Assembly (NCBI RefSeq): GCF_900129835.1
Contig: NZ_FQXA01000004.1
Location: 462,099 to 526,098, forward strand
Reading direction: 5' to 3'
Length of the DNA: 64,000 bases
Source: Stutzerimonas xanthomarina DSM 18231
GTDB lineage: Bacteria; Pseudomonadota; Gammaproteobacteria; Pseudomonadales; Pseudomonadaceae
Made by a program: the position numbers and the translations under genes. Under the pieces are notes generated by a model. The model had not been told where the DNA came from and did not search any database. It saw only the letters and a list, made by a program, of their open reading frames with translations. Positions 18,635 through 29,030 of this stretch are shown here, piece after piece. Position 1 is the stretch's first letter, and each line of letters begins with the position of its first letter.

Positions 18635-19732
18635 ATGACGAGCCATACGTTCAAACCGGACCTGCCGGCGCCCTCCACCAATATTGGTGTGGTGGGCTGG
18701 ATGCGGGCCAATCTGTTTTCAAGCTGGATCAACACGCTGCTGACCCTCATCGGCCTCTATCTGATCTGGTTGATAGTGCCTCCCATCATTGAATGGGCAA
18801 TCATCAAGGCCGACTGGACTGGCGAAACCCGCGCGGACTGTTCGCGGGAGGGCGCGTGCTGGGTGTTCGTGCAGACGCGTTTCAGCCAGTTCATGTACGG
18901 TTTCTACCCGCCGGAACTTCGCTGGCGCGTGGATGCCACCGCCTGGCTCGCCATCATCGGAGCCGCGCCGCTGTTCTTGAAGCAGATGCGGCACAAGGCA
19001 AGCTACGGTATCGCTTTTCTGGTGATCTACCCGCTGCTCGCCTACTGGTTGCTGCACGGCGGTTTCCTGGGCCTTGAGACCGTTCCGACCAGCCGCTGGG
19101 GCGGGCTGATGCTGACCATCGTCATTGCCGCTGTCGGTATCGCCGGTGCGCTGCCGCTCGGGATTTTATTGGCGTTGGGGCGGCGTTCCGACATGCCCGC
19201 AATCCGGGTTCTGTGCATCACCTTCATCGAGTTCTGGCGCGGGGTTCCTCTGATCACCGTGCTGTTCATGTCATCGGTGATGCTGCCGTTGTTCCTGCCG
19301 GAGGGCATGAACCTCGACAAGCTGATGCGAGCCATGGTGATGGTGGTTTTCTTCGAGGCGGCGTACATCGCCGAAGTGGTGCGGGGAGGCCTGCAGGCAA
19401 TCCCCAAGGGCCAATACGAGGCGGCCGCGGCGATGGGCTTGGGCTACTGGCGCAGCATGCTGCTGGTGATTCTACCGCAAGCGCTGAAGATGGTCATTCC
19501 CGGCATCGTCAACACCTTCATTGCCCTGTTCAAGGACACCAGCCTGGTGATCATCATCGGGCTGTTCGACTTCCTCAATAGCATCAAACGCGCCACTTCC
19601 GACCCTGCCTGGTTGGGCATGTCGACAGAGGGTTACGTGTTCGCGGCGCTGGTCTACTGGATTTTCTGTTTTGGCATGTCGCGCTATTCAATGCATCTGG
19701 AACGCAAGCTCGACACCGGCCACCGCAATTAG
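18635..19732 (+). CDS. aapM: General L-amino acid ABC transporter permease AapM
   Basis: The second permease, 365 aa, starting 10 nt after aapQ with GGAAGAG before the ATG. It shows several membrane spans, a periplasmic Cys-containing loop ([12 protein letters not shown]), the segment [19 protein letters not shown] and the EAA loop [18 protein letters not shown]. It ends with [14 protein letters not shown] and RKLDTGHRN. Length and position (third in aapJQMP) match the family. Confidence 0.94.
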   Translation: MTSHTFKPDLPAPSTNIGVVGWMRANLFSSWINTLLTLIGLYLIWLIVPPIIEWAIIKADWTGETRADCSREGACWVFVQTRFSQFMYGFYPPELRWRVDATAWLAIIGAAPLFLKQMRHKASYGIAFLVIYPLLAYWLLHGGFLGLETVPTSRWGGLMLTIVIAAVGIAGALPLGILLALGRRSDMPAIRVLCITFIEFWRGVPLITVLFMSSVMLPLFLPEGMNLDKLMRAMVMVVFFEAAYIAEVVRGGLQAIPKGQYEAAAAMGLGYWRSMLLVILPQALKMVIPGIVNTFIALFKDTSLVIIIGLFDFLNSIKRATSDPAWLGMSTEGYVFAALVYWIFCFGMSRYSMHLERKLDTGHRN

Positions 19733-19742
19733 GAGAAACACC

Positions 19743-20519
19743 ATGAACGACACATCTCTGCAACCCGAACAATCTCAGCAGGCTGGTGAACCGGTCATCC
19801 AGATGCAGGGCGTACACAAGTGGTTCGGTCAGTTCCATGTGCTCAAGGACATCAATCTGAACGTCACTCAAGGTGAGCGTATCGTATTGTGCGGCCCTTC
19901 AGGATCGGGCAAGTCCACCACCATTCGCTGCCTCAACCGGCTCGAAGAGCACCAGCAAGGGCGCATCGACATCAATGGCGTAGAGCTGACCAGCGACCTC
20001 AAGCAGATCGAGGCGATCCGCAGCGAGGTGGGCATGGTGTTTCAGCACTTCAACTTGTTTCCCCACCTCACGGTGCTGCAGAACTGCACGCTTGCGCCCA
20101 TGTGGGTGCGCAAGATGCCGCGCCGTCAGGCCGAGGAAGTGGCGATGCATTATCTTGAGCGCGTAAGGATTCCAGAGCAGGCTGACAAGTTTCCAGGGCA
20201 ACTCTCGGGCGGGCAGCAACAACGGGTCGCGATTGCGCGGGCGCTGTGCATGAAGCCGAAGATCATGCTGTTCGACGAGCCGACCTCGGCCTTGGACCCG
20301 GAGATGGTGAAGGAGGTGCTCGATACCATGGTCGGCCTCGCCGAAAGCGGCATGACGATGCTATGTGTGACCCACGAGATGGGTTTTGCGCGCACCGTCG
20401 CTGACCGGGTGATTTTCATGGATAAGGGTGAGATCGTCGAGGAGGCTGAGCCCGAGACGTTCTTCACCAAACCGAAAAACGAGCGCACCAAGCTGTTCCT
20501 CAGCCAGATCCTTCACTGA
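19743..20519 (+). CDS. aapP: General L-amino acid ABC transporter ATP-binding protein
   Basis: The 258-aa ATPase that powers the Aap importer. Walker [10 protein letters not shown] is near residue 56, the signature [15 protein letters not shown] near 155, Walker [13 protein letters not shown] near 180 and the switch His in CVTHEMGFA near 213. The ATG at 19743 follows AGGAGAAACACC; the longer frame upstream overlaps aapM and is ignored. A GC-rich inverted repeat without a T-run follows the gene. Confidence 0.95.
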   Translation: MNDTSLQPEQSQQAGEPVIQMQGVHKWFGQFHVLKDINLNVTQGERIVLCGPSGSGKSTTIRCLNRLEEHQQGRIDINGVELTSDLKQIEAIRSEVGMVFQHFNLFPHLTVLQNCTLAPMWVRKMPRRQAEEVAMHYLERVRIPEQADKFPGQLSGGQQQRVAIARALCMKPKIMLFDEPTSALDPEMVKEVLDTMVGLAESGMTMLCVTHEMGFARTVADRVIFMDKGEIVEEAEPETFFTKPKNERTKLFLSQILH

Positions 20520-20533
20520 TCGAACGCAGCGTT

Positions 20534-20570
20534 GGCGGTGAGTGATCGGCATCCGGCTGATGCCACCGCC
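20534..20570 (+). other. GC-rich inverted repeat after aapP
   Basis: GGCATC-CGGCT-GATGCC (20548-20564) sits inside an outer GGCGGT/ACCGCC pair (20534-20539, 20565-20570). There is no T-run, so it may be an mRNA 3'-stabilising hairpin or a Rho-assisted end rather than a classic terminator. Confidence 0.5.
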
Positions 20571-20669
20571 TGTCAGCGAGCTAATTCGGCGGCGTCCCCT
20601 TAGCCTCGGACGTCGTCATGGGCTAGAATACGCGGCCCGACTGCTCCCCTCTCCGAGGCTGTTCCGACG

Positions 20670-23600
20670 ATGTTGATCCTGCGCGGCGCCCCCGCTCTTT
20701 CCGCCTTCCGTCACGGTAAGCTCCTGGCCCAATTGACCGATAAGGTCCCCGCTGTGCGCGGGTTGTATGCCGAGTTTGCTCATTTCGCCGAGGTATCCGG
20801 CACGCTAGGTGCGGACGAACAGCAAGTACTGGCCCGGCTGTTGAAATACGGCCCCAGCGTTCCGGTTCAGGAACCTGCAGGACGGCTGTTTCTGGTCATT
20901 CCACGCTTCGGCACCATCTCGCCATGGTCGAGTAAGGCCAGCGACATTGCGTGCAACTGCGGCCTCGACAAGATTCAGCGCCTTGAGCGCGGCATTGCCT
21001 ACTACGTTGAGGGCGAGCTTTCCGATGCCGATGCCAGTCTGGTATCGGCAGTTCTACATGACCGGATGACCCAACTGGTACTTGAGCAGTTCGAGGGCGC
21101 GGCAGATTTGTTTAGCCACGCACAACCCAAGCCGCTGCGCGCAATCGATGTGCTGGGCGGTGGCCGAACCGCGCTGGAACAGGCCAACGTGGAGTTAGGG
21201 TTGGCATTGGCCGAAGACGAGATTGACTATCTGGTCACCAGTTTCAATGGCCTTGGGCGTAACCCGCACGACATCGAGCTGATGATGTTCGCACAGGCCA
21301 ACTCCGAGCATTGCCGTCACAAGATCTTTAACGCCAGCTGGGACATCGATGGTGAAAACCAGGAGAAGTCGCTGTTCGGCATGATCAAGAACACCTTCCA
21401 GATGCACAGTGAAGGCGTGCTGTCCGCATACAAGGACAACGCTGCGGTCATCGTCGGTAACGTGGCCGGCCGTTTTTACCCGGACGCGGAAACGGGCGAG
21501 TACGCGGCGAACCAACAGCCCGTACACATCCTGATGAAGGTGGAAACGCACAACCATCCAACTGCCATTGCGCCTTTCCCCGGCGCGGCCACTGGCTCCG
21601 GTGGCGAAATTCGGGACGAGGGCGCAACCGGGCGCGGCGCCAAGCCGAAGGCCGGCCTCACAGGATTCACCGTTTCCAACCTGAACATTCCTGGCTTCGA
21701 GCAGCCTTGGGAAGTGCCGTACGGCAAACCCGAGCGCATCGTAAAGCCGCTCGACATCATGATCGAGGGGCCGCTGGGTGGCGCAGCGTTCAACAACGAA
21801 TTCGGCCGTCCGGCCCTGAACGGTTATTTCCGGACCTTCGAGCAGACAATCAGCACCCCGCGAGGCGAAGAAGTGCGGGGTTACCACAAGCCGATCATGC
21901 TGGCTGGCGGTATGGGCAACATCCGTGAAGATCATGTTCAGAAAGCCGAGATCTCGGTTGGCGGCAAACTGATTGTGCTCGGTGGCCCGGCGATGCTCAT
22001 TGGCTTGGGCGGCGGCGCAGCGTCCTCCATGGCGACCGGCAGCAGCTCGGCCGACCTCGATTTCGCCTCGGTGCAGCGTGACAACCCGGAAATGGAGCGC
22101 CGCTGTCAGGAGGTGATCGACCGGTGTTGGCAGCTTGGCGACAAGAACCCGATCAAGTTCATTCATGACGTCGGTGCGGGCGGCCTGTCCAACGCCTTCC
22201 CGGAGCTGGTCAATGATGGCGGTCGTGGCGGTCGTTTCGATCTGCGCAAAGTGCCTAACGATGAGCCTGGCATGGCGCCGCACGAGATCTGGTGTAACGA
22301 ATCCCAGGAGCGCTATGTCCTGTCGGTCGACGCGGCTGATCTAGAGCGTTTCGAAGAGATCTGCAAGCGTGAGCGTTGCCCCTTCGCTGTAGTTGGGGAA
22401 GCCACTGCCGAGCCGCACCTTACGGTTGCTGATAGCCATTTCGACGATAAGCCGGTCGATATGCCGCTCAACGTTTTGCTCGGCAAAGCGCCGCGCATGC
22501 ATCGCAGCGCGGTTCGTGAGGCCGAGCTTGGGGATGACTTTTCAGCTGAGCAGGTCGACCTGTCCGAAGCGATCGATCGCGTGCTTCATCACCCCGCGGT
22601 CGCCAGCAAAAGCTTCCTGATCACCATCGGCGATCGCAGCATCACCGGCATGGTCGCGCGCGATCAGATGGTTGGGCCCTGGCAGGTGCCAGTCGCCGAC
22701 TGCGCGGTGACGGCTACCAGCTATGACGTCTATACCGGTGAAGCCATGGCCATGGGCGAGCGCACACCGCTGGCTCTGCTCGACGCGCCGGCGTCGGGGC
22801 GCATGGCAATCGGCGAAACGCTGACCAACCTCGCCGCCGCACGTATCGAGAAGATCTCCGATATCAAGCTTTCCGCCAACTGGATGGCCGCTGCTGGACA
22901 TCCGGGTGAGGATGCGCGCCTGTTCGATACGGTGAAGGCGGTTGGCATGGAGCTGTGCCCGGAATTGGGTATCACCATTCCGGTCGGCAAGGACTCCATG
23001 TCGATGAAGACCCGTTGGAGTGAAGAGGGCGTAGACAAGAGCGTGACCTCACCGCTCTCGTTGGTTGTGTCCGGCTTTGCCCCGGTGGTCGATATCCGCC
23101 AGACCCTGACGCCGCGACTGCGCCTGGACAAGGGCGAAACCGACCTGATTCTCATCGATCTGGGTCGCGGCCAGAACCGTATGGGCGCGTCCATCCTGGC
23201 GCAGGTCTATGGACAGATGGCCCGTCAGGCGCCAGATGTCGATGATGCGGAAGATCTGCAAGCCTTCTTCGCTGTGATCCAGGGACTCAATGCCGACGGG
23301 CTGTTGTTGGCTTATCACGATCGTTCCGACGGTGGCTTGCTGACCACTGCGCTGGAAATGGCCTTTGCCGGTCACTGCGGGCTCAACCTGAATCTCGATT
23401 CGCTCGTCGAAACTGCCGCCCAGATCCCCGCAACGTTGTTCAATGAGGAGCTGGGCGCGCTGGTGCAGGTTCGCCAGGGTGATACGGAAATCGTTCTCGC
23501 TCAGTTCAGCGCAGCGGGACTTGCCGACTGCGTGTCGGTCATCGGGCAGCCCGTCAATAATGGGCATGTGGCGATCAAGTTCGAAGGCGCCGATGTTTTC

Positions 23601-24566
23601 GCCGGTGATCGCCGTCTCTTGCAGCGGCAGTGGGCCGAGACGAGTTACCAGATCCAGCGGCTGCGGGATAATGTTGACTGCGCCGATCAGGAGTTCGACG
23701 CTCTGCTTGAAGAAGACAACCCCGGATTGAGCGTTACCCTGGGCTTCGACGTGAACGACAATATCGCCGCGCCTTATATCAAGCGTGGCGTGCGGCCTGA
23801 GGTGGCTGTCCTGCGCGAGCAGGGCGTGAACGGTCAGACTGAAATGGCGGCAGCGTTCGATCGCGCGGGCTTCGCCGCAGTCGACGTGCACATGAGCGAC
23901 ATCCTGTCAGGGCGCATCAGCCTTGAGCGCTTCAAGGGCTTGGTGGCGTGTGGCGGTTTCTCCTACGGCGATGTGCTGGGCGCTGGCGAAGGCTGGGCCA
24001 AATCGATCCTGTTCAATGGTCGCGCTCGGAAAGATTTCAGCGCTTTCTTTGAGCGCAAGGACAGCTTTGCGCTTGGCGTCTGCAATGGCTGCCAGATGTT
24101 GTCCAATCTTCATGAACTGGTACCTGGCAGCGAATCCTGGCCGCACTTCGTGCGTAACCGTTCAGAGCAGTTCGAAGCGCGTGTGGCGATGGTACAAATC
24201 CAGGATTCGCCGTCGATCTTCCTTCAAGGGATGGCCGGATCGCGTTTGCCAATCGCTATCGCGCATGGCGAAGGTCACGCAGAATTTGAAAGCGAGGAAG
24301 CGCTGCTTGAAGCGGACCTGTCCGGTACGGTAGCGCTGCGCTACATCGATAATCACGGCAAGGTCACCGAGCGTTACCCAGCCAACCCCGGCGGCTCGCC
24401 ACGTGGCATTACCGGCCTCACCACTCGGGACGGGCGTGTGACGATCATGATGCCTCACCCAGAGCGGGTATTTCGTGCAGTGACCAACTCCTGGCGTCCG
24501 GACGAGTGGCAGGAGGACGGCGGCTGGATGCGCATGTTCCGCAATGCGCGGGTCTGGGTGGATTAG
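20670..24566 (+). CDS. purL: Phosphoribosylformylglycinamidine synthase
   Basis: PurL converts FGAR to FGAM using ATP and glutamine, the fourth step of purine synthesis. The 1298-aa protein is the large, single-chain gammaproteobacterial type: N-terminal PurS-like domain, linker, FGAM synthase core with two AIRS-like halves ([25 protein letters not shown] cut at family borders, the [10 protein letters not shown] block, [10 protein letters not shown]) and a C-terminal class I glutaminase. The nucleophile Cys is in GVCNGCQML near residue 1140 and the His/Glu pair in MPHPERVFR near 1268. CGAGG lies about 11 nt before the ATG. A TAGAAT at 20624 could be its -10. Confidence 0.97.
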   Translation: MLILRGAPALSAFRHGKLLAQLTDKVPAVRGLYAEFAHFAEVSGTLGADEQQVLARLLKYGPSVPVQEPAGRLFLVIPRFGTISPWSSKASDIACNCGLDKIQRLERGIAYYVEGELSDADASLVSAVLHDRMTQLVLEQFEGAADLFSHAQPKPLRAIDVLGGGRTALEQANVELGLALAEDEIDYLVTSFNGLGRNPHDIELMMFAQANSEHCRHKIFNASWDIDGENQEKSLFGMIKNTFQMHSEGVLSAYKDNAAVIVGNVAGRFYPDAETGEYAANQQPVHILMKVETHNHPTAIAPFPGAATGSGGEIRDEGATGRGAKPKAGLTGFTVSNLNIPGFEQPWEVPYGKPERIVKPLDIMIEGPLGGAAFNNEFGRPALNGYFRTFEQTISTPRGEEVRGYHKPIMLAGGMGNIREDHVQKAEISVGGKLIVLGGPAMLIGLGGGAASSMATGSSSADLDFASVQRDNPEMERRCQEVIDRCWQLGDKNPIKFIHDVGAGGLSNAFPELVNDGGRGGRFDLRKVPNDEPGMAPHEIWCNESQERYVLSVDAADLERFEEICKRERCPFAVVGEATAEPHLTVADSHFDDKPVDMPLNVLLGKAPRMHRSAVREAELGDDFSAEQVDLSEAIDRVLHHPAVASKSFLITIGDRSITGMVARDQMVGPWQVPVADCAVTATSYDVYTGEAMAMGERTPLALLDAPASGRMAIGETLTNLAAARIEKISDIKLSANWMAAAGHPGEDARLFDTVKAVGMELCPELGITIPVGKDSMSMKTRWSEEGVDKSVTSPLSLVVSGFAPVVDIRQTLTPRLRLDKGETDLILIDLGRGQNRMGASILAQVYGQMARQAPDVDDAEDLQAFFAVIQGLNADGLLLAYHDRSDGGLLTTALEMAFAGHCGLNLNLDSLVETAAQIPATLFNEELGALVQVRQGDTEIVLAQFSAAGLADCVSVIGQPVNNGHVAIKFEGADVFAGDRRLLQRQWAETSYQIQRLRDNVDCADQEFDALLEEDNPGLSVTLGFDVNDNIAAPYIKRGVRPEVAVLREQGVNGQTEMAAAFDRAGFAAVDVHMSDILSGRISLERFKGLVACGGFSYGDVLGAGEGWAKSILFNGRARKDFSAFFERKDSFALGVCNGCQMLSNLHELVPGSESWPHFVRNRSEQFEARVAMVQIQDSPSIFLQGMAGSRLPIAIAHGEGHAEFESEEALLEADLSGTVALRYIDNHGKVTERYPANPGGSPRGITGLTTRDGRVTIMMPHPERVFRAVTNSWRPDEWQEDGGWMRMFRNARVWVD

Positions 24567-24576
24567 GGCTGAACTG

Positions 24577-24612
24577 AGCCAGAGAGCCAGAGAGCCAGAG
24601 AGCCAGAGAGCC
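24577..24612 (+). repeat. 8-bp tandem repeat AGCCAGAG, 4.5 copies
   Basis: Four perfect AGCCAGAG units (24577-24608) plus AGCC lie between the purL stop and its terminator; the last half unit is the first part of the terminator stem. A likely slippage-prone, strain-variable microsatellite. Confidence 0.9.
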
Positions 24613-24640
24613 CGAAGCGTGCAAGCGTTTCGGGCTTTTT
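24609..24640 (+). terminator. Terminator of purL
   Basis: AGCCCGAAGCG (24609-24619) pairs with CGTTTCGGGCT (24626-24636), 11 bp with one G-U, followed by a T-run. Confidence 0.85.
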
Positions 24641-24793
24641 CTTGTCTGTGACGGAGTCGCCGCGTTATGGCTGAACCAAGCAGTGGCGCCAACGTCTGAT
24701 CTTGACCCGGGGCAGGCAATGGCGCTCTGGACCTGAACATAATTCACTCAGCGGAGCCGGTGCTTTGCTAACCGTTTCTGTGCGGAGATGTTG

Positions 24794-25111
24794 ATGTACA
24801 AGCTGTGTTTCTATGTCCCAGAGAGCCATCTGGAAGCAGTCAAGAAAGCGGTTTTTGAGGCGGGTGGCGGGCGTATCGGTGCTTACGACAGTTGCTGTTG
24901 GCAGGTGCTGGGACACGGGCAGTATCGCCCGCTGGAGGGCAGCAAGCCGTTTCTAGGGCAGCTTGGTCAGGTTCAGCCAGTGTCGGAATGGAAAGTCGAA
25001 TTGGTGGTTGCTGACGAGCTGATCCATGACAGCGTCAAGGCCCTCAAGCGCGCGCACCCCTATGAAACCCCGGCTTTTGAGGTGTGGCGGCTGTCCGATT
25101 TGCAGTTCTGA
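24794..25111 (+). CDS. YqfO/NIF3-like small domain protein
   Basis: A 105-aa stand-alone version of the ferredoxin-like insert domain found in YqfO/NIF3 proteins, structurally like CutA/PII. It shows YKLCFYVPESHLEAVK, the GGGRIGAYDSCCWQVLG block and the C-terminal RAHPYETPAFEVW, the hallmark of this family. Function is unproven; a regulatory or metal-related role is often guessed. I chose the second ATG (24794) because GGAG lies 7 nt before it and only one base before the first ATG. It has its own terminator and precedes convergent ohr. Confidence 0.85.
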   Translation: MYKLCFYVPESHLEAVKKAVFEAGGGRIGAYDSCCWQVLGHGQYRPLEGSKPFLGQLGQVQPVSEWKVELVVADELIHDSVKALKRAHPYETPAFEVWRLSDLQF

Positions 25112-25131
25112 ATTGATCTTCAAAGAAAGCC

Positions 25132-25159
25132 GAGTCGCCATAAAGGTGACTCGCTTTTT
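25132..25159. terminator. Terminator between yqfO-like gene and ohr
   Basis: GAGTCGCC (25132-25139), loop ATAAA, GGTGACTC (25145-25152), then GC and seven T. An A-rich left flank allows some function for the convergent ohr transcript too. Confidence 0.8.
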
Positions 25160-25181
25160 TATGCTTCATGCGTGATGGCAA

Positions 25182-25610
25182 TCAAACGCTGACGTTTAGG
25201 CGTACTTCGATGTTCCCGCGTGTAGCGTTGGAATAGGGGCACACCTGATGCGCCGCTTCAGCCAGCTGCTCGGCAGCGGACTGCTCAAGGCCTGGCAGAC
25301 TGACGTTTAGCTCTACTTCAAGCCCGAATCCTCCAGGAATCTGGCCGATGCCTACCTGTCCCGCGACCGACGTGTCGGCAGGAAGTGGTTGCTTTAGCTG
25401 GCTTGCAGCGAACTTGAGTGCGCCAATGAAGCAAGCTGCATAGCCTGCGGCGAACAATTGTTCCGGGTTGGTTCCATCGCCACCTTGCCCGCCTAGTTCA
25501 CGAGGTGTGGACAATTTCACATCGAGCAGCCCGTCGGACGATGCGGCCCGGCCGTCGCGGCCTCCGGTTGCGGTGGCGGTGGCTGTATAGAGCGCCTTGA
25601 TGCTTTGCAT
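25182..25610 (-). CDS. ohr: Organic hydroperoxide resistance protein Ohr
   Basis: Ohr is a lipoyl-dependent thiol peroxidase that reduces organic and lipid hydroperoxides. The 142-aa protein carries both redox cysteines: C60 in AACFIGALK and C124 in [10 protein letters not shown], with the conserved [12 protein letters not shown]. This pattern separates Ohr from OsmC. GAAGGAAG lies upstream of the ATG at 25610. It is next to ohrR on the same strand, with paired inverted repeats in the gap, the standard OhrR-controlled arrangement. Confidence 0.95.
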   Translation of the reverse strand: MQSIKALYTATATATGGRDGRAASSDGLLDVKLSTPRELGGQGGDGTNPEQLFAAGYAACFIGALKFAASQLKQPLPADTSVAGQVGIGQIPGGFGLEVELNVSLPGLEQSAAEQLAEAAHQVCPYSNATRGNIEVRLNVSV

Positions 25611-25647
25611 GATTCGCTTCCTTCGAGAATGACGAGGCTTATTAAGC

Positions 25648-25677
25648 TAGCGCGCTAATAGTTATCGCGCAAGATAA
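25648..25677 (-). promoter_or_regulatory. Probable OhrR operator upstream of ohr
   Basis: The ohrR-ohr gap holds a perfect 10-bp palindrome TAGCGCGCTA (25648-25657) and, 4 nt on, TTATC-N6-GATAA (25662-25677). The surroundings are AT-rich. Position, spacing and symmetry suit a MarR-type dimer overlapping the ohr promoter. The assignment is by position, not a match to a defined consensus. Confidence 0.55.
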
Positions 25678-25731
25678 AATTATTAACGAAGCATATGTGT
25701 CTGGCGTGAGATGGGTGGGGGTAGGTTGCGA

Positions 25732-26181
25732 TCAGTCGCGGGTTAGCAATGCACTTCGAAGGGAAACCAGCTGGTCGCGCAGGGCCAGCAACGCCTCGTG
25801 TGATTGCCCGGTACATTCGACCATGCAGGCGGGAAAGTCGCGGGCCTGCTTCTTCATAGCCAATCCGGCCTCGGTGAGACGCAGTTCGACCACCCGCTCG
25901 TCGCGGCTGCTGCGGGTCCGGCTGATCAGGCCTTCGGCCTCCAAGCGCTTGAGTAAAGGCGTCAGCGACCCCGGTTCGGTCAGCAGCCGGGCGCTGATCT
26001 CCCCAACGGTCAGCCCGTCGCGCTCCCAGAGCACGAGCATGGCCAAGTATTGCGGGTAGGTCAGGCCGATGCCTTGTAACAGCGGCTTGTAGGCTTTGGT
26101 CATCTGCAGGGAGGCAGAATACAGGGCGAAACACAGCTGTTGGTCAAGCTGTAACTGTTCGTCGGAAGGGCGCTTCGTCAT
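25732..26181 (-). CDS. ohrR: MarR-family peroxide sensor OhrR
   Basis: A 149-aa winged-helix repressor that releases ohr when its N-terminal cysteine is oxidised by organic peroxide. The sensing Cys is C17 in QQLCFALYSAS. C119 and C123 near the C-terminus suit the two-cysteine class that forms an inter-subunit disulfide. The DNA-binding part includes LTVGEISARLL and the wing RSSRDERVVEL. The ATG at 26181 starts the typical MTKRPSDEQL N-terminus but has no Shine-Dalgarno sequence. An in-frame start 20 codons earlier exists, and leaderless translation is possible. Confidence 0.92.
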   Translation of the reverse strand: MTKRPSDEQLQLDQQLCFALYSASLQMTKAYKPLLQGIGLTYPQYLAMLVLWERDGLTVGEISARLLTEPGSLTPLLKRLEAEGLISRTRSSRDERVVELRLTEAGLAMKKQARDFPACMVECTGQSHEALLALRDQLVSLRSALLTRD

Positions 26182-26254
26182 GGGAGGTCGAGTGGCGAGG
26201 AAATGGCCCTCACGGTAACGCGCAGCCTTGCTTGCTGCCAAGCTCGCGGCTCGT

Positions 26255-26755
26255 TCAGGGGCGAATCTCTATCAGGGTGCCGTCTTTTACCAGATTCCAG
26301 ATCTCGCGCATGTCATCGTTCTTCAAGGCGATGCAGCCTTCCGTCCAGTCGAGCGTATGGAAGTACCATTCGGGATATTCTTCGTCGACCGGAGTGCCGT
26401 GCAACATGATCATGCTGCCCGGGCTCGCGCCTGCGCTGCTCGCGCGAGCCAAGTCCTTCGCATTCGGGTAGGAGATGTGCATCGCCAGGTTGTACTTGTC
26501 GGAAGTCTTGCGCCAGTCGATCCAATACAGTCCTTCGGGGGTGCGCTTGTCACCCTCGCGCTGTTTCGGGCCGGCTTGCTTGCCGAGGGAAACGCGGTAA
26601 CTTTTCATGCTGACGCCGCGGCTGATCAAGTGCAGCTTGCGCTCGGACTTGACCACCAGAACCTTGTCGATGAACGCGTCGTCGAGGGCCGGGGTCGCGT
26701 TTGCATGAGAGAAAGTGGCGAAACTAAAGCAGACTATTGCTAACAGCCAGTGCAT
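26255..26755 (-). CDS. L,D-transpeptidase (YkuD domain), periplasmic
   Basis: A 166-aa exported protein with signal peptide (MHWLLAIVCFSFATFSHANA, cut near residue 20) and one YkuD catalytic domain. The active-site His is in IMLHGTP (H119) and the Cys in WTEGCIAL (C141). The usual motif is S/T-x-G-C, so TEGC is acceptable. Such enzymes make 3-3 peptidoglycan cross-links or attach proteins to the wall. There is no LysM domain. The ATG at 26755 gives a proper signal peptide; AGGA is about 9 nt upstream. Confidence 0.88.
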   Translation of the reverse strand: MHWLLAIVCFSFATFSHANATPALDDAFIDKVLVVKSERKLHLISRGVSMKSYRVSLGKQAGPKQREGDKRTPEGLYWIDWRKTSDKYNLAMHISYPNAKDLARASSAGASPGSMIMLHGTPVDEEYPEWYFHTLDWTEGCIALKNDDMREIWNLVKDGTLIEIRP

Positions 26756-26782
26756 TGGGGCGAATCCTGAATCCAAACTGCA

Positions 26783-27337
26783 TCAGACCTGTTTGCGCGC
26801 CACTCGCATTGCTTCGATGGCTTCGTTGCGCACCGGGAAGGCCTGCTGCACCCGGTCGGCGAAGAAGTATTCTAGGGTACGACCCACGGTCGGAAAAGCC
26901 AGCTCTGACCAAGGGATATCGACCTGTCGGAAAAGCCTGACTTCCAGACTTTCATCACCCGCACAAAATCGTTCGTCGACCAGCTCAGCTCGGAAGAACA
27001 TGTAGACCTGATTAATGTGCGGCAAGTCGAACAGCGTGTATAGCTGCAGATCCATGACGCGCGCGCAGGCTTCCTCGAGTGTTTCCCGCTCTGCTGCTTG
27101 CTGCACGGTTTCGCCGTTTTCCATGAATCCGGCCGGGAGTGTCCAATATCCTCGTCGTGGTTCGATTGCGCGTCGGCAAAGCAGCACACGTTCATCCCAT
27201 ACAGGCAGGCAGCCCGCAACGATGCGCGGGTTCTGGTAGTGGATCGTATCGCAGGACGCACAGACGAATCGCCGCCTGTTGTCTCCGTCGGGCACTCGTT
27301 CAATGATCGAGCCGCCGCACTGGCTACAGAATTTCAT
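26783..27337 (-). CDS. NUDIX hydrolase with N-terminal zinc ribbon
   Basis: A 184-aa protein. Cys4, Cys7, Cys26 and Cys29 form a zinc ribbon (MKFCSQCGG, FVCASCDT), followed by a NUDIX box running from GFMENGETV to REtLEEAcAR. It resembles the C-terminal part of NADH pyrophosphatase NudC but is shorter; the substrate (ADP-ribose, NADH or similar) cannot be read from sequence. AAAGGAATCGCG precedes the ATG at 27337; the much longer upstream frame has no support. It is divergent from another NUDIX gene 219 bp away. Confidence 0.9.
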   Translation of the reverse strand: MKFCSQCGGSIIERVPDGDNRRRFVCASCDTIHYQNPRIVAGCLPVWDERVLLCRRAIEPRRGYWTLPAGFMENGETVQQAAERETLEEACARVMDLQLYTLFDLPHINQVYMFFRAELVDERFCAGDESLEVRLFRQVDIPWSELAFPTVGRTLEYFFADRVQQAFPVRNEAIEAMRVARKQV

Positions 27338-27556
27338 CGCGATTCCTTTGATTGCGGTAGTTGCCTGATCGCAGGTTCGATCAGCTAGCAGGCTTTGCTG
27401 AGAGCCGGCCTGCTGGAAAAAGTTTGCCAGCATCGGTTGACCTCGTCGACACGCCTTGGCTGGCTGCCCTGGAGCTTTTGGATTTTGGCTTGGCCCGTCT
27501 TGGGCGCTTCGGTGATTCATGCCATGATGCCAGTCAAAGACAGAAAGAGACGTTCC

Positions 27557-28171
27557 ATGCTGGACAAGATTCTCCAACGGGTGCGGGATTACTCGCCGCA
27601 TCTTCTGGAGCCGGAAGGCAGGATGCCCGAGGCGGCCGTACTGATGCCCATCACCCGCAGCGACTCGCCGGAACTGGTGCTGACGCTGCGCGCCAGTGGT
27701 CTTTCTACCCATGGTGGTGAGGTGGCGTTCCCTGGGGGGCGACGCGATCCAGAGGATCGTGACTTGATTCACACCGCCTTGCGCGAGGCTGAGGAAGAGG
27801 TCGGGTTGGCGCCGGGAATAGTTGAGATCGTTGGGCCTCTGAGCAGTCTGGTTTCGCTGCACGGGATTCATGTCACGCCTTATGTCGGCATCGTCCCGGA
27901 CTATGTTGAATACCGCGCCAACGATGCGGAAATCGCCTCGGTGTTTTCCGTCCCGCTGGAGTTTTTCTGCGAGGATGCGCGTGAGGTGACTCATCGGATC
28001 GACTACCAGGGCGGCGCTTGGTACGTCCCGTCTTACCGATATGGCGAATATAAGATCTGGGGGCTGACAGCGATCATGGTCGTCGAGTTGGTCAATCTGG
28101 TGTACGACGCCGGGATCGAAATGCGCCTGCCTCCCGCGTCCTACATCGATCTGAGTCAGAAGAGGTCATAA
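27557..28171 (+). CDS. CoA pyrophosphatase-type NUDIX hydrolase
   Basis: A 204-aa protein of the NudL/CoAse family, which hydrolyses CoA and its derivatives. Family features are [17 protein letters not shown] leading into the NUDIX box (REAEEEVGL, about residues 61-84), the extra CoAse region before it, and the C-terminal [14 protein letters not shown] chose the ATG at 27557 ([12 protein letters not shown]), typical of the family; the Shine-Dalgarno sequence is weak (AGAGA), and an ATG pair at about 27523 would add 11-12 residues. The gamma-carbonic anhydrase follows two bases after the stop. Confidence 0.88.
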   Translation: MLDKILQRVRDYSPHLLEPEGRMPEAAVLMPITRSDSPELVLTLRASGLSTHGGEVAFPGGRRDPEDRDLIHTALREAEEEVGLAPGIVEIVGPLSSLVSLHGIHVTPYVGIVPDYVEYRANDAEIASVFSVPLEFFCEDAREVTHRIDYQGGAWYVPSYRYGEYKIWGLTAIMVVELVNLVYDAGIEMRLPPASYIDLSQKRS

Positions 28172-28173
28172 CC

Positions 28174-28698
28174 GTGAAATATCGCTTGGGTGATTCCCTC
28201 GTTGAAACCCATCCACAAAGCTGGGTTGCACCAAATGCCACGTTGGTGGGCAAGATTCGCCTGGAAGCCGGCGCTAACGTCTGGTTTGGTGCCGTGCTGC
28301 GTGGCGATAACGAGCTAATCCATATCGGTGAGAACAGCAACGTGCAAGATGGCAGCGTTATGCACACTGATATGGGTTATCCACTGACACTGGGCACCGG
28401 AGTCACTGTTGGTCACAACGCCATGCTGCACGGCTGCTCCGTCGGTGACTACAGCCTGGTCGGGATCAACGCCGTGGTTCTCAACGGCGCGAAGATTGGT
28501 AAATACTGCATCATCGGCGCCAATACCCTGATCGCCGAGGGCAAGGAAATCCCGGACGGTTCGTTGGTAGTCGGTTCGCCGGGCAAGGTGGTTCGCGAAC
28601 TGACTGACCAGCAGAAAAAAATGCTGGAAGCCAGTGCGGCGCATTACGTGCACAACGCCCAGCGCTATGCGCGTGATCTGGCGGAGCAGGACGATTGA
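28174..28698 (+). CDS. Gamma-class carbonic anhydrase family protein
   Basis: A 174-aa left-handed beta-helix hexapeptide-repeat protein of the YrdA/PaaY/CaiE type. The three metal-binding His are seen in SVMHTDMG and [29 protein letters not shown] and the [16 protein letters not shown]-terminus are family blocks. It may hydrate CO2 or act as a thioesterase; family members differ. It starts with GTG, two bases after the CoAse stop, with AAGAGG upstream. It overlaps the next gene by a TTGA junction, so the three genes form an operon. Confidence 0.9.
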   Translation: MKYRLGDSLVETHPQSWVAPNATLVGKIRLEAGANVWFGAVLRGDNELIHIGENSNVQDGSVMHTDMGYPLTLGTGVTVGHNAMLHGCSVGDYSLVGINAVVLNGAKIGKYCIIGANTLIAEGKEIPDGSLVVGSPGKVVRELTDQQKKMLEASAAHYVHNAQRYARDLAEQDD

Positions 28699-28886
28699 CT
28701 GCAGATGAACGTCCAGTTGCATCACCCTGCGTAAGTGTCTGCGCGCTGGGCGAGGATGATACCTGCACGGGCTGCCAGCGCAGTGTTGACGAGATTCGTC
28801 GCTGGGGGCAGATGAATAACTCTGAACGGCGACAGGTGTTGCTGCGTTGTCACGAGCGTGCGCGCCGAAGCGGTCTGCTGTTTTAG
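28695..28886 (+). CDS. DUF1289 small Cys-rich protein
   Basis: A 63-aa protein with the DUF1289 cysteine pattern [26 protein letters not shown]. The four cysteines probably bind a metal or Fe-S cluster; the function is unknown. It starts at TTG (28695), overlapping the previous stop as TTGA and preceded by GGAGCAGG, so translational coupling is likely. An internal Met is too late to include the motif. Confidence 0.85.
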   Translation: MTADERPVASPCVSVCALGEDDTCTGCQRSVDEIRRWGQMNNSERRQVLLRCHERARRSGLLF

Positions 28887-29030
28887 TTGCTCGGTGGGCG
28901 ATGGCGTATGGGCGCTGCGTTGGCGCGTGACGCATCGTTAGAGGCAGCTCGCGCGACAGCGTTGCGGGTGCCTCGGCTATCGATACAATCCTGTAACTGT
29001 CCAGCCTGAGTTTGCTGAAGTGACGTCGGT

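Noticed and set aside
21195..22283. Minus-strand open frame of about 362 codons inside purL
   Set aside because: Complementary to conserved purL catalytic sequence; no ribosome site or recognisable domain.
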